In this document: piece after piece, positions 45,969 to 54,636 of the stretch | Position numbering within the stretch: position 1 is the first letter of the stretch | How the letters are laid out: every line of letters begins with the position of its first letter | Assembly: GCA_964526565.1 (NCBI GenBank) | Contig: CAZGMC010000003.1 | Coordinates: 1 to 64,000, forward strand | Source: CAZGMC01 sp964526565 | GTDB taxonomy: Bacteria > Pseudomonadota > Alphaproteobacteria > DSM-16000 > Inquilinaceae | Reading direction: 5' to 3' | Length of the DNA: 64,000 nt | The notes under the pieces: model-generated | The model's input: only the letters and a program-made list of their open reading frames with translations | What the model was told of the DNA's origin: nothing | Database searches by the model: none | Made by a program: the position numbers and the translations under genes

Positions 45969-46084
45969 AATTTTCTGTTACAATTCCGATGTGAGATTTT
46001 GTATATTTGTCATCGCCTGGTACAAGATATTGCATTTTCGGTAAACGTGCGGGAAACCGCGACGCGGCTTACGGGAGGGGGTAC

Positions 46085-46474
46085 ATGAGTTGGACGGAAG
46101 ACAAGGTTGCGCTGCTTCGTCAACTCTGGGGGTCCGGCAAGAGCGCCAGCGAGATCGCCGAGCTTGTGGGCGACGTATCACGCAATGCCGTGATCGGCAA
46201 GGCACACCGGTTGGGTCTCTCGGGGCGGCCGTCGCCAATCAAGAAGCGAAAGCGGGTCGACCTCCAGGAGGCCAAGCCCGGTGGCGCCTCGATCCTCAAC
46301 CTGACCGACCGGATGTGCCGCTGGCCCATCGGCGATCCCAAGCAGCCGGGATTCCGGTTCTGCGGCAAGCCGTCCCTGTCCCACCTGCCTTATTGTGCGG
46401 AACATGCCGCCATCGCCTACCAGGTGCCCGGCGGCAAGCGGCGCGAGGAGGAGCAGAAGGCCGTCGGCACCTGA
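46085..46474 (+). CDS. gcrA: GcrA cell-cycle regulator
   Basis: A 129-residue protein starting after GGGAGGGGG. MSWTEDKVALLRQLWGSGKS then SRNAVIGKAHRLGLSGR is the DNA-binding domain of GcrA. The C-terminal CRWPIGDP, FRFCGKPSL and PYCAEHAAIAYQ match the sigma-70-interacting domain. GcrA binds RNA polymerase and activates promoters carrying GANTC sites methylated by CcrM, linking transcription to replication. CckA is in the same window. Confidence 0.96.
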   Translation: MSWTEDKVALLRQLWGSGKSASEIAELVGDVSRNAVIGKAHRLGLSGRPSPIKKRKRVDLQEAKPGGASILNLTDRMCRWPIGDPKQPGFRFCGKPSLSHLPYCAEHAAIAYQVPGGKRREEEQKAVGT

Positions 46475-46615
46475 CGGTCCTGATCTGAACCCGTCCGGCC
46501 AGGCGCGATCAGAGGAACGCGGCGTCGCCTTGGCCGGGCGGCGCCGATCACGTTGGCGCCGCATCCCCGCGGCGAGTCCTGCGGATCGTCCCCGACCCCT
46601 GCTTCGGTAGCTGCC

Positions 46616-47002
46616 TCAGTAGAGGCGACCGCCGTCGGGCACCGGCCGGTCCGGTCCGATCAGGACCACCTCGCCCGATGCGTCGGCAAGGCCGAGGACA
46701 AGCACCTCGGACAGGAACGGGCCGATCGGCTTCGGCGGAAAATTGACGACAGCCGCAACCTGGCGGCCGGGCAGGTCCGCCAACGCATAGTGCCGCGTGA
46801 TCTGCGCCGAACTCTTCTTGCGTCCCAGATCCGGCCCGAAATCGATGGTCAGCTGGTAGGCGGGGCGCAGCGCCTCCGGAAAGGCGGCAGCCTTGATGAT
46901 CGTCCCGACCCGGATGTCGACCTTCGCGAAATCGTCGCTGGTTATCCAAGGGGTCGGGTTTCCGGAGGTGCCATCACCCATCGTGAGATCGCTCTTGTGC
47001 AT
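46616..47002 (-). CDS. tRNA-binding domain protein (CsaA-like)
   Basis: A 128-residue protein with an OB-fold EMAPII/CsaA domain: WITSDDFAKVDIRVGTIIKA near the N-terminus, then KSSAQITRHYALADLPGRQV and AAVVNFPPKPIGPFLSEVLV. CsaA proteins bind tRNA or act as export chaperones. The ATG at 47002 has AGGA upstream; MGDGTSGN at 46981 is an alternative. It is separated from the phasin gene by a terminator. Confidence 0.9.
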   Translation of the reverse strand: MHKSDLTMGDGTSGNPTPWITSDDFAKVDIRVGTIIKAAAFPEALRPAYQLTIDFGPDLGRKKSSAQITRHYALADLPGRQVAAVVNFPPKPIGPFLSEVLVLGLADASGEVVLIGPDRPVPDGGRLY

Positions 47003-47044
47003 GATCCTGCCGGCCGGTGGTTCGCCGCACCAGGCGCCCCACTG

Positions 47045-47085
47045 GTGCCCGGCCGGCGCCCGGCTCGTGCCCGGCCGGCGCCCGG
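47045..47085 (+). repeat. Two 19-bp direct repeats
   Basis: GTGCCCGGCCGGCGCCCGG occurs at 47045-47063 and again at 47067-47085 (period 22 bp), with partial continuation. It lies upstream of the tRNA-binding protein gene. It belongs to the same kind of GC-rich short repeats seen elsewhere in the window. Confidence 0.75.
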
Positions 47086-47119
47086 CCGGTGCCGTGGTGA
47101 CGATTCGGGCACAGCGAAA

Positions 47120-47143
47120 CGGGGCCTCCTGACGGCGGCCCCG
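47120..47143 (-). terminator. Rho-independent terminator of the phasin gene
   Basis: CGGGGCC at 47120-47126 pairs with GGCCCCG at 47137-47143 around a 10-nt loop. On the minus strand the stem is followed by TTTCGC. It lies 32 bp past the phasin stop, as expected for a highly expressed single gene. Confidence 0.7.
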
Positions 47144-47174
47144 CTTGCCCAGGTCGGGAGGAAGGATCCGGCCG

Positions 47175-47600
47175 TTACTTCTTGGTGGCCATCGTCTTGA
47201 GTTCCTCCAGCGTGGCGGTGACACGCTGGCTGATCAGGTTGGCCGCCTCGGTGTTCGACTTGGCGATCATGTCGGCCAGTTCCTTCATGTTGGCCAACGC
47301 CTTCTCGAACGCCGCCTTGGCGATGTCCGCCTGCTTGGCCACCCGGTCCTCCGGGGTGCCGGCCTTCATCATCTCCGACATCATGCTCGACATCTCCTCC
47401 ATCGTCTGGCGGAGGATTTCTGTCTGCCGGGTGGCCACGGCCTGCATGCCCTCGAAGGCCAGCTTGTTGGCCGCGGTCAGCGCCTCGATGTTCTTGCGCT
47501 GCGACGCCATCAGGGCATCCATGTCCACGCCCGGGACCTTGAAGTCGGCCATCAGCTTATTGATGTCCATTTCCCAGAAGGGTTTGGGTTGGTTCGCCAT
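47175..47600 (-). CDS. phaP: Phasin
   Basis: A 141-residue helical protein that coats polyhydroxyalkanoate granules. The opening MANQPKPFWEMDINKLMADF, QRKNIEALTAANKLAFEGMQ and the Ala/Lys-rich C-terminus match the phasin_2 family. It is monocistronic with its own terminator. Upstream TGC-rich sites suggest control by PhaR. No PHA synthase gene is in the window. Confidence 0.92.
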   Translation of the reverse strand: MANQPKPFWEMDINKLMADFKVPGVDMDALMASQRKNIEALTAANKLAFEGMQAVATRQTEILRQTMEEMSSMMSEMMKAGTPEDRVAKQADIAKAAFEKALANMKELADMIAKSNTEAANLISQRVTATLEELKTMATKK

Positions 47601-47688
47601 CTTCGGGCTCCTGTAGGGTACCTGTTCGCGCTCGCCGGTCCAGCGGCCAGTGGAAGTACGCTCATGATGACGGCAGGGTGCCTAACCG

Positions 47689-48624
47689 TCAATCATTTTT
47701 GTGCACTGCAGCAAAAAACCGGTGGTTATGTTGCAGTGCAGCATCAGCCCTCGGCTGCAGGGATCCGGCCCGACGCAGCACGTCGGCAACGGGCCACGCC
47801 GGCGGCCCCTTGACCGGCACATCCAGGTGGCCGGTCGGAACCGCAACGACGTGCCGGCTGCCGGCGCGCAGCGACGGTGGATGGGCATCGTCGCAGGGCA
47901 TGCCCCGCCGTTCAAGGGCGTGCAGCAAGGTTCCCGTCCCTGCGGCGCTCGCCGGCGTGAACAGGCCGACAAGGAAGGCATTGTCGGCCGTGGCCAGCCA
48001 TGACGCCAGCCTTTCCGCTTCACCGAAGACGGCGTCGAGGAGCACGACGCCAACCACCCTGTCATCCACGCCGCCCCAGGCCAGGCCGGCGGCCAGGGCC
48101 TTGTAGCCGCCACTGAAGGCGATCAGCACCAGCGGCGCGCGCTGCAGCGTGGCGGCATGGTCATTGTCTCCGCCCATGCGTTCCGTCAGGACCGTCGCCG
48201 CCTCGTCGAGCAGTCGTTTCAGGCCACCCGGCCGCCACAGCTTGCCGGGGCTGGAGTCCAAGGCATCCACCGCCAGCTGCGGCGCCGCCAGCAGCACGTT
48301 GCGGCCCGAGGCATCGATCTGCGCCGGGACCGCCAGGCGGCCGGCCACCTCCCGCTGCAGCGATGACAGGTGGCCATGGAAGAACACGACGATCGTCGGG
48401 TTCGTCCGCGGATGCGCACCGCCGGGGATGTGGAACAGCACGCGGTCATCGCGGTAGTGCGCCGCCTCCCCGTAGCGGTCGCCGTTCCGGGTGATGTGCA
48501 TGCGTTCGCCCGTCGACGGATCGGTCGCGTCGAAGAACGGGCGGCCGGTTTCCGGCACCACGCCGTCATAGGGAAACGGCGCGCTCTTCAGCCGGGCCAG
48601 GAACGTCGCGCCCGCCGCCGCCAT
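47689..48624 (-). CDS. Putative alpha/beta hydrolase-fold protein
   Basis: A 311-residue protein. IVVFFHGHLSS resembles the oxyanion strand of alpha/beta hydrolases. APLVLIAFSGGYKALAAGLA gives a G-x-S-x-G-like elbow (F-S-G-G-Y), and VVGVVLLDAVFGEAERLASW the following strand. A late His is in VPTGHLDVP. No export signal is visible. It is cotranscribed with the upstream membrane protein (9 nt gap). The substrate is unknown. Confidence 0.55.
   Translation of the reverse strand: MAAAGATFLARLKSAPFPYDGVVPETGRPFFDATDPSTGERMHITRNGDRYGEAAHYRDDRVLFHIPGGAHPRTNPTIVVFFHGHLSSLQREVAGRLAVPAQIDASGRNVLLAAPQLAVDALDSSPGKLWRPGGLKRLLDEAATVLTERMGGDNDHAATLQRAPLVLIAFSGGYKALAAGLAWGGVDDRVVGVVLLDAVFGEAERLASWLATADNAFLVGLFTPASAAGTGTLLHALERRGMPCDDAHPPSLRAGSRHVVAVPTGHLDVPVKGPPAWPVADVLRRAGSLQPRADAALQHNHRFFAAVHKND
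47701..47743 (-). promoter_or_regulatory. Two TGC-rich palindromic sites, probable PhaR operators
   Basis: On the minus strand TGCTGCACTGCAA (47743-47731) and TGCTGCAGTGCAC (47713-47701) are near-copies spaced 30 bp, about three helical turns, and 100-145 bp upstream of the phasin start. PhaR repressors of PHA metabolism bind TGC-rich CTGC-N-GCAG type sites. The sites lie within the last codons of the upstream hydrolase gene. Confidence 0.55.
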
Positions 48625-48633
48625 CCGTGTCCG

Positions 48634-51386
48634 CTACTCGCCGGCCTCGCAGGTGGCGACCGCCGCCACGCGGGGTTCCGCCCGCGGCAGCAGCAGGGCG
48701 AAGAAGCTGGGCAGGGCCATCAGGTAGCAGACCGCCGCGATCAGCAGCACCGTGGACAGCCCGAACAGGACGCCGACAATGGGCACCAGCACGGCACCGA
48801 CCACCGAGAACGAGCCGTTGATGCCCCAGGCCCACAGGAAGAAGTGCTCCTTGTTCAGGCGGGACAGCATGGCCATGCCGGTGGCAAACGGGAAGCCCAT
48901 CAGGAAGGCGAGCGGGAACAGCAGGGCGAGCGAGGCGACGATGCGCAGCGAGTAGGGCCACAGGCCGATGGCGTCGAGCACGGGATCGAGGGCAAAGGCG
49001 TACACCGCGATCAGCGCGGCAATGCCCAGGAACACCTTCGGCATGAAGCTGCGGCAGCTGTCCAGGAACCGCCCGCTCAGATAGCTGCCGATGCCGGAGA
49101 AGACGAGCATGCCCGTGATCAGCACCGACGCCGACACGGTCGGGTTGCTGAGCGCCAGCATGAACTTGCTGATCAGGCCGATCTCGACGACGATATAGCC
49201 CAGGCCGAGCCCCATGAAGTACAGCACGATGCCCGGCTTGCCGGGTTGGCGCGAGAAGATCGTCCGCCACCCGAACGCCACCGGGATCAGCAGCAGGATG
49301 ACGCCGAAGATGCAGGCCAGACCCAGCGTCGCCCACAACAGCAGATAGCCCCACTGGTCCGACACGGCGTCGAGCATGGCGGCGAAGGCGAGCAGATCGG
49401 CGGGCTTGATGTAGCCGGCGAAATAGGGCCGGTCGTTGGTCAGCGGCGCCGTATCGAACACGTACTGCTCGGCCACGTACGCGAAATCACCGCGGACCAG
49501 GTGCGAGAAGACCAGCCGGTAGAGATTGGTCGCCGACATGTCCACCTGCGACTCCGCGACCCGGTGCGGGGCGAAGAACAGGTCGCGGAACGCGGCGAAG
49601 ACCTCGGCGCCGTCGTCGCCCGCGTAGACCATGGCGGGCCGGTAGATCACGTCGAAGGCCATGGCCCGTGAATGGCGATCGAGTTGCGCCACCTCCTCCC
49701 CGGTGAAGCCGTTGCGGCTGTACAGCACGGTGACCGTCGAGAGGTAGGTGTGGTTGACATAGAACCGGTCCATCACGTCGCCCGGCGTCAGTTCCTCGGC
49801 CGCGGCAATCATGGTGGCGAACAGGCGCAGCACCGCCTTGGGCGGGTTTTCCCGGTTCCAGATCGTTACCGCCAGAAGGCCGTCGGGCGCCAGCGCCCGC
49901 ATGTAGTCGGCCATCGCCTCGCGGGTGTAGTTGTACTGCTCGAAGATGGAGATGCCGCCGGGGCTGGACAGGCCGACCGAGTCCGGCAGGCTGAAGTCGA
50001 TGATGTCGTAGCCTTCGATCCCGTCGCCGGCGACCATGGCATTGGCATAGAGCCGGCCGTCATAGGGGATGACCGTCACCCGCTCGTCGTTCAGGAAGTC
50101 GCCGGTCCACGCGACCAGCGCCGGATCCCGGGTCAGTGCGTCGAGCACCATCGGGTTGCTCTCGGCCACGGTGACCGAGCGGGCGCCGCTGGCCAGCGCC
50201 ACCTCAGTGGAGATGCCGCCGCCGAGCTGCACGACGAACACGTCCGGATCGTCGCGCAGCACGAACGGCTGGTACATTGGCAGGTAGCGGAAATAGGCGG
50301 TCTGGCTTGCCGGCAGGGTGCGCATGAGGCCGACCGGGCCGCTGCCGTCGAAGTACATGCCGAGGAACGCCTCGGTCGGCATCTCGGTCAGGTTCAGTGC
50401 CGCCATGTCGCTCAAGCCCGGCGCGAAATGGAAGTACGAGCTCTGATAGACCTCGACCAGGCCGAGCGGGCTGGCGTCGGTGTAGAGGCGCTCGGCGTCG
50501 GGGAAGGCGCGGGCGTAGCTGACGCCCTTGTACGGCGACACCGCGATCTGGGTGAAGGCGAGGCTGGCGGCAAGCGATGCCGCGCCGGCCCCGGCCAGCA
50601 GCGCGCCAGCCCGCACCCGGCGCTCCGACCCGAACCACAGCATGGCGCCGGCGAACCACAGGGCGAGCGGCACCAGCATCAGCCGGTCGGGCAGGATGAC
50701 GTACATGGACAGGATCATGACCAGCCCGCCCAGGCCGGACCCGCTCATGTTGGCGAAGTAGACCTTGCCGAAGGCGCGCTGGCCCTGCAGGAAGACCAGG
50801 CCGATGAACAGGGCGCCCGGCAGGAACGGCAGGAAGTACAACAGGAACAGGCTGAACAGCCGGTATTTCTGCTCGGGATCGGAGGTCAGGAACAGAGGGT
50901 TGAACTGCAGCACCTGGGCCAGCGTATTGGCCGCCACCATCAGCGGTCCGAACGAGACCAGCGCCACGGTAACCCAGAACGACCAGTAGCGCTGGAAGTG
51001 CGCCTTGCCGATCGTCATCACGGCGCTGACCACGCCAAAGCCGAACATGGCGATGCTGACCACCAGCGAGCCGAAATGGGCCCAGCTGGCGATCGAGAAG
51101 ACGCGCATGGTGGCGATCTGGAACGCGATGATCGCGCCCGAGACCAGGGCCACGGTCAGATAGAACGGCCATGGGGTGCCGGGGCGCCCGGCCCCGGCTC
51201 CGGTCCCGGCNNNNNNNNNNNNNNNNNNNNNNNNNNNNNNNNNNNNNNNNNNNNNNNNNNNNNNNNNNNNNNNNNNNNNNNNNNNNNNNNNNNNNNNNNN
51301 NNNNNNNNNNTCAGATAGAACGGCCATGGGGTGCCGGGGCGCCCGGCCCCGGCTCCGGTCCCGGCCCCGGTCATTGTGTCGGTCAC
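48634..51386 (-). CDS. Large membrane protein with a spermidine-synthase-like domain, interrupted by an assembly gap
   Basis: After deletion of the 155-bp gap artefact one frame of roughly 865 residues remains. Order: about six N-terminal helices (ALVSGAIIAFQIATMRVFSI onward), a Rossmann-fold aminopropyltransferase-like domain (VVQLGGGISTEVALASGARS, IDFSLPDSVGLSSPGG), then about six further helices to the C-terminus. This matches membrane-bound spermidine synthase-like proteins. True polyamine synthesis is unproven, because the canonical DDG substrate motif is not evident. The start GTG at 51386 has AGGAG eight bases upstream. Confidence 0.65.
51156..51365. other. Assembly gap (51211-51310) between identical 55-bp ends
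   Basis: The 55 bp at 51156-51210 recur exactly at 51311-51365. Removing 155 bp joins the N-terminal MTGAGTGAGAGRPGTPWPF to the rest of the membrane protein in frame. Confidence 0.95.
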
Positions 51387-51401
51387 CAAACAGGCTCCTG
51401 C

Positions 51402-52319
51402 CTACTGGCTCCAGGTGCCGCCGCCGGCCCGCGTGAACGGCACGAAGCTGACCGTGCGCCGGCCTTCGTAGACGTCCTCGCGGCTGATGGCGATGTTGCC
51501 GTCCGCGTCCTGCTGCTTGGTCACGCGCAGCAGCGTCTGCGCACCGAGCGGGCCGACCGGGATGACCATGGTGCCGCCGACGGCGAGCTGCTGCAGCAGC
51601 GGCGGCGGGATGTGGTCGATGGCCGCGGTCACGATGATGGCGTCGTACGGCGCATGCTCGGCCCAGCCGTGGTAGCCGTCGGCGGCCATGGTGCGGATGT
51701 TGCCGTACTCCGGGAACCGCCCGCTGGCCAGCTCGTCATAGGTGCCGCGCGTGCGCTCGGCCAGCGGCTCGATGATCTCGATCGAATAGACCTCGTCGGT
51801 CAGGTACGACAGGATCGCCGCCTGGTAGCCGGAACCGGTGCCGATCTCCAGGACCCGATCGCCGGGCGCGAGATCAAGCGCCGAGGTCATGCGGCCGACG
51901 ATATGCGGGCCGGAGATGGTCACGCCGTAGCCGATGTCCAGATAGGCGTGATCGTAGGCGCGGCTGCGGTTGCGGTCGAGAGCGAAGATCTCGCGCGGCG
52001 TCAGGAGGAACGCGGCGATCTCCTTGTCGCGCCACAGGTCGCCGTTGGCAACCAGCCGCTGCATGCGGTCGAACCGCCAGCCCAGCATCTGCGGGTCGTC
52101 GCCGCGCGCCGCCGCCATGTGGTCGATGAAGGCCTGCCGCGAATCGAGCGGCGGCTGCTCGATCTGCGAGATGTCATAGCGGCCGTCGGCCGCCCCCTGT
52201 GCGGCCGCCGCTCCGGCCGCCGCCAGCCATGCCGCGGCGGCCAGCGCCGCCAGCAACCATGCCATCGCGCCGCTGCGGTCAGGCACGGCGGTCGTCCGAT
52301 CGATATGGGCTGAAGCCAT
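51402..52319 (-). CDS. pcm: Exported protein-L-isoaspartate O-methyltransferase family protein
   Basis: A 305-residue protein starting at MASAHIDRT after GAGGGA. A hydrophobic segment AWLLAALAAAAWLAAAGAAA indicates a signal peptide. GVTISGPHIVGRMTSALDL is the substrate-side motif of PCMT, and VLEIGTGSGYQAAIL is the SAM-binding loop; YDAIIVTAAIDHIPPPLLQQ is motif II/III. It would repair isoaspartyl residues, here probably in the periplasm, which is unusual for a SAM-dependent enzyme. It lies next to the membrane SAM-fold gene. Confidence 0.85.
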   Translation of the reverse strand: MASAHIDRTTAVPDRSGAMAWLLAALAAAAWLAAAGAAAAQGAADGRYDISQIEQPPLDSRQAFIDHMAAARGDDPQMLGWRFDRMQRLVANGDLWRDKEIAAFLLTPREIFALDRNRSRAYDHAYLDIGYGVTISGPHIVGRMTSALDLAPGDRVLEIGTGSGYQAAILSYLTDEVYSIEIIEPLAERTRGTYDELASGRFPEYGNIRTMAADGYHGWAEHAPYDAIIVTAAIDHIPPPLLQQLAVGGTMVIPVGPLGAQTLLRVTKQQDADGNIAISREDVYEGRRTVSFVPFTRAGGGTWSQ

Positions 52320-52623
52320 GCGTCCCTCGTCCCGTTGGGCCTGCTGTCGCTCGGCCGCGCGGATCATGGATGACCCGGCCGGTGCTGTCCACCGGATCCA
52401 CAACCGCCGATGCCGCGCACGATAAGCGCATCGCGACAACGGCTTCAAGCGCCACTTCCGGCTTTCCACCAACCCCGTCATGCTACCATCATTCCCGCTC
52501 CTGACGGAACAGAAAAAGAACACCGACGCGCCGATCGCGCCGATCGCGCCGATGGGGCAGCCGTGCGCACGCGTGCGGTTGTATTGCTGCCCTTAAATCT
52601 TGCTTAACGCCCCTCGCCCCAGA

Positions 52624-52683
52624 CTGGCACTGGTCCCGCTGGCACCGGTCCCGCTGGCACCGGTCCCGCTGGCACCGGTCCCG
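52624..52683 (+). repeat. 15-bp tandem repeat array beside an assembly gap
   Basis: CTGGCACCGGTCCCG is repeated four times (52624-52683), the first copy with one change. The array runs into the duplicated 55-bp ends of the gap. The assembler probably broke here because of the repeat, so the true copy number may be higher. Confidence 0.88.
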
Positions 52684-52869
52684 CTGGCCGACGGGACGAG
52701 GGGTGGCACCTCGGNNNNNNNNNNNNNNNNNNNNNNNNNNNNNNNNNNNNNNNNNNNNNNNNNNNNNNNNNNNNNNNNNNNNNNNNNNNNNNNNNNNNNN
52801 NNNNNNNNNNNNNNCCGGTCCCGCTGGCACCGGTCCCGCTGGCCGACGGGACGAGGGGTGGCACCTCGG
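52660..52869. other. Assembly gap (52715-52814) between identical 55-bp ends
   Basis: The 55 bp at 52660-52714 recur exactly at 52815-52869, and include part of the 15-bp tandem repeat. No coding frame is affected, because the next gene starts at 52871. Confidence 0.95.
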
Positions 52870-52870
52870 C

Positions 52871-53203
52871 ATGACCATGCCTGATGACGACGACGATCTG
52901 TCCGGCCCGCGCTCGCGTCGCGGCGCCATCGCCGTTGCCGTGCGCTATGACACGGCCGCCGCCGGCCCGCCGCGGGTCACGGCCAGCGGCCGCGGCGCGG
53001 TGGCCGAGCGGATTCTGGAGTTGGCCTTCAGCCAGGGCGTGCGCGTCCGCGCGGATGCCGATCTGGCCCAGTTGCTGAGCGTCATCGAGGTCGGCGACGA
53101 GATCCCGCTCGAGGCGTTCCGCGCCGTGGCCGAGGTGCTGGCCTACGTCTACCGCGCCAACGGGCGCTTTCCGGCCGGCGGCCGGGGGGAGGCAGAGACA
53201 TGA
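52871..53203 (+). CDS. FlhB C-terminal-domain homologue (FhlX/YlqH type)
   Basis: A 110-residue protein. After an acidic N-terminus (MTMPDDDDDL), GAIAVAVRYD, GAVAERILELAFSQGVRVRA and DEIPLEAFRAVAEVLAYVYR match the cytoplasmic domain of FlhB. The NPTH cleavage motif and membrane part are absent, so it is a stand-alone paralogue of the switch protein at 35.5 kb. Such FhlX proteins can partly replace the FlhB C-domain. The stop overlaps the next start (ATGA). Confidence 0.8.
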   Translation: MTMPDDDDDLSGPRSRRGAIAVAVRYDTAAAGPPRVTASGRGAVAERILELAFSQGVRVRADADLAQLLSVIEVGDEIPLEAFRAVAEVLAYVYRANGRFPAGGRGEAET

Positions 53204-53508
53204 CCGAGGCCGAGACGGTCTGCAGGGACCTGCAGGAGACGGCCCGCGCCGTCGCGCTGGTGCGCGATTCGGTGCGCAGCGGCGCCGTCATCGACCTGGC
53301 CGGGCTCGACCGGCGGGTGGCCCGCCTGTGCACCGACGTCCGCGCCCTGCCGGCGGCGGACAGCCGGGCACTGGCGCCGGCCCTGGTCGACCTGGCCGGG
53401 CACATCGACCGGCTGGCCGCCGACATGGCCGCCCAGCCGGACCGCCCTGCGGACCCCGCCACGGCGGCGCAGGCCGCGACCGCCGCCTATGCCAGACCCC
53501 GGCGCTGA
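53200..53508 (+). CDS. Small helical protein in flagellar operon, unknown
   Basis: A 102-residue Ala/Arg/Leu-rich protein predicted to be almost all helix (CRDLQETARAVALVRDSVRS onward). It is coupled to the FhlX gene (ATGA) and precedes fliO. A chaperone of the FlgN type is one possibility from size and context, but no signature is visible. Confidence 0.55.
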   Translation: MTEAETVCRDLQETARAVALVRDSVRSGAVIDLAGLDRRVARLCTDVRALPAADSRALAPALVDLAGHIDRLAADMAAQPDRPADPATAAQAATAAYARPRR

Positions 53509-53524
53509 GCGCGCGTGCCGGGCC

Positions 53525-53833
53525 ATGCTGTCCGACTCCTACCTGCGGTTCCTGTTTGCGCTGGTCTTCGTGCTGGCGCTGATCGCGCTGGCGACGTGGC
53601 TGGTGCGGCGCTTCGGGGTCGGCGGCATGGTCACGCCGCGCGGCCGGCGCCGGCTCGGCGTGGTCGAGGTGCTGCCGCTGGACGCCCGCCGGCGGCTGGT
53701 GCTGGTGCGCTGCGACGACAGGGAGCACCTGGTGCTGCTCGGCGCCACTTCTGAGACCGTGGTCCAGGCCGGCATCCGACGGCCGGCGGAGAACGGCCAG
53801 GCGCGTCCGCCGGATGACGAGGACGACGCATGA
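53525..53833 (+). CDS. fliO: Flagellar biosynthesis protein FliO
   Basis: A 102-residue protein with one membrane helix (LRFLFALVFVLALIALATWL, about residues 6-25) and the FliO cytoplasmic segment RRRLGVVEVLPLDARRRLVL with VRCDDREHLVLLG. It helps assemble FliP. An ATG at 53489 is an alternative start overlapping the previous gene. It overlaps fliP by ATGA. Confidence 0.85.
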   Translation: MLSDSYLRFLFALVFVLALIALATWLVRRFGVGGMVTPRGRRRLGVVEVLPLDARRRLVLVRCDDREHLVLLGATSETVVQAGIRRPAENGQARPPDDEDDA

Positions 53834-54630
53834 CGCGGCAGCCCTGGCGGCTCTGGCAGCCCTGGCGGCTCTGGCAGCCCTGGCGGCTCTGGCGGCCCTG
53901 CGCGGCACTCGCGGCGGCCGGCGGCGCGGCCGTGCTCGCGGCCCTGGCCACGGGGCCGGCGGCGGCGCAGTCGCTGAGCCTGGACCTGGGCGAGGGCTCG
54001 ACGACCGACGTCATCGTCCAGCTCGTCGCCCTGATCACGGTGCTGTCGCTGGCGCCGTCGATCCTGGTGATGGTCACGTCGTTCACGCGGATCGTCGTGG
54101 TGCTGTCGTTGCTGCGCACGGCGCTGGGCGTGCAGCAGACGCCGCCCAACAATGTGCTGATCAGCCTGGCGCTGTTCCTGACGGCGTTCATCATGGCGCC
54201 GGTGGTGCAGCAGGCCTGGGACGACGGCCTGCAGCCGCTGATTCAGGACCAGATCGACGAGGGCGAGGCGTTCACCCGCACGGTGGAGCCGTTCCGGCAG
54301 TTCATGCTGTTCCACGTGCGCGAGGAGGACCTGCAGCTGTTCCTGGACATCGGCGAGGTCGACGCCGTGGCGCCGGAGGATGTGCCGCTGCACGTGCTGA
54401 TCCCGGCCTTCATGATCAGCGAGCTGCGCCGCGCCTTCGAGATCGGCTTCCTGCTGTTCCTGCCGTTCCTGATCATCGACATGGTGGTGGCCTCGATCCT
54501 GATGTCGATGGGCATGATGATGCTGCCGCCGATCATGATCTCGCTGCCGTTCAAGATCATCTTCTTCGTGCTGGTCGACGGCTGGTACCTGGTGGCGGGA
54601 TCGCTGGTGCAGAGTTATGGCGGGGTGTGA
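53830..54630 (+). CDS. fliP: Flagellar export protein FliP with a hexapeptide-repeat N-terminus
   Basis: A 266-residue export-gate protein. LITVLSLAPSILVMVTSFTR followed by VVVLSLLRTALGVQQTPPN is the FliP hallmark, and PAFMISELRRAFEIGF and MGMMMLPPIMISLPFK complete it. The N-terminus before the signal-like hydrophobic stretch is odd: QPWRLW is repeated three times in a row, encoded by an 18-bp tandem repeat. FliQ and FliR are not adjacent but at 34.4-35.5 kb. Confidence 0.95.
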   Translation: MTRQPWRLWQPWRLWQPWRLWRPCAALAAAGGAAVLAALATGPAAAQSLSLDLGEGSTTDVIVQLVALITVLSLAPSILVMVTSFTRIVVVLSLLRTALGVQQTPPNNVLISLALFLTAFIMAPVVQQAWDDGLQPLIQDQIDEGEAFTRTVEPFRQFMLFHVREEDLQLFLDIGEVDAVAPEDVPLHVLIPAFMISELRRAFEIGFLLFLPFLIIDMVVASILMSMGMMMLPPIMISLPFKIIFFVLVDGWYLVAGSLVQSYGGV

Positions 54631-54636
54631 CCCGGC

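Larger units (their letters stand above)
52320..52870. other. 551-bp intergenic region with tandem repeats and a gap
   Basis: This lies between divergent pcm and the flhB-like gene. Besides the repeat and gap listed separately, I see an A/T-rich patch at about 52500-52520 and no open frame with recognisable content. It should hold promoters for both directions. Confidence 0.6.

Noticed and set aside
45826..46084. Replication origin
   Set aside because: DnaA-like boxes and AT-richness are present, but only two imperfect boxes. The usual oriC neighbours are absent, and gcrA follows directly, so a promoter leader is the simpler reading.
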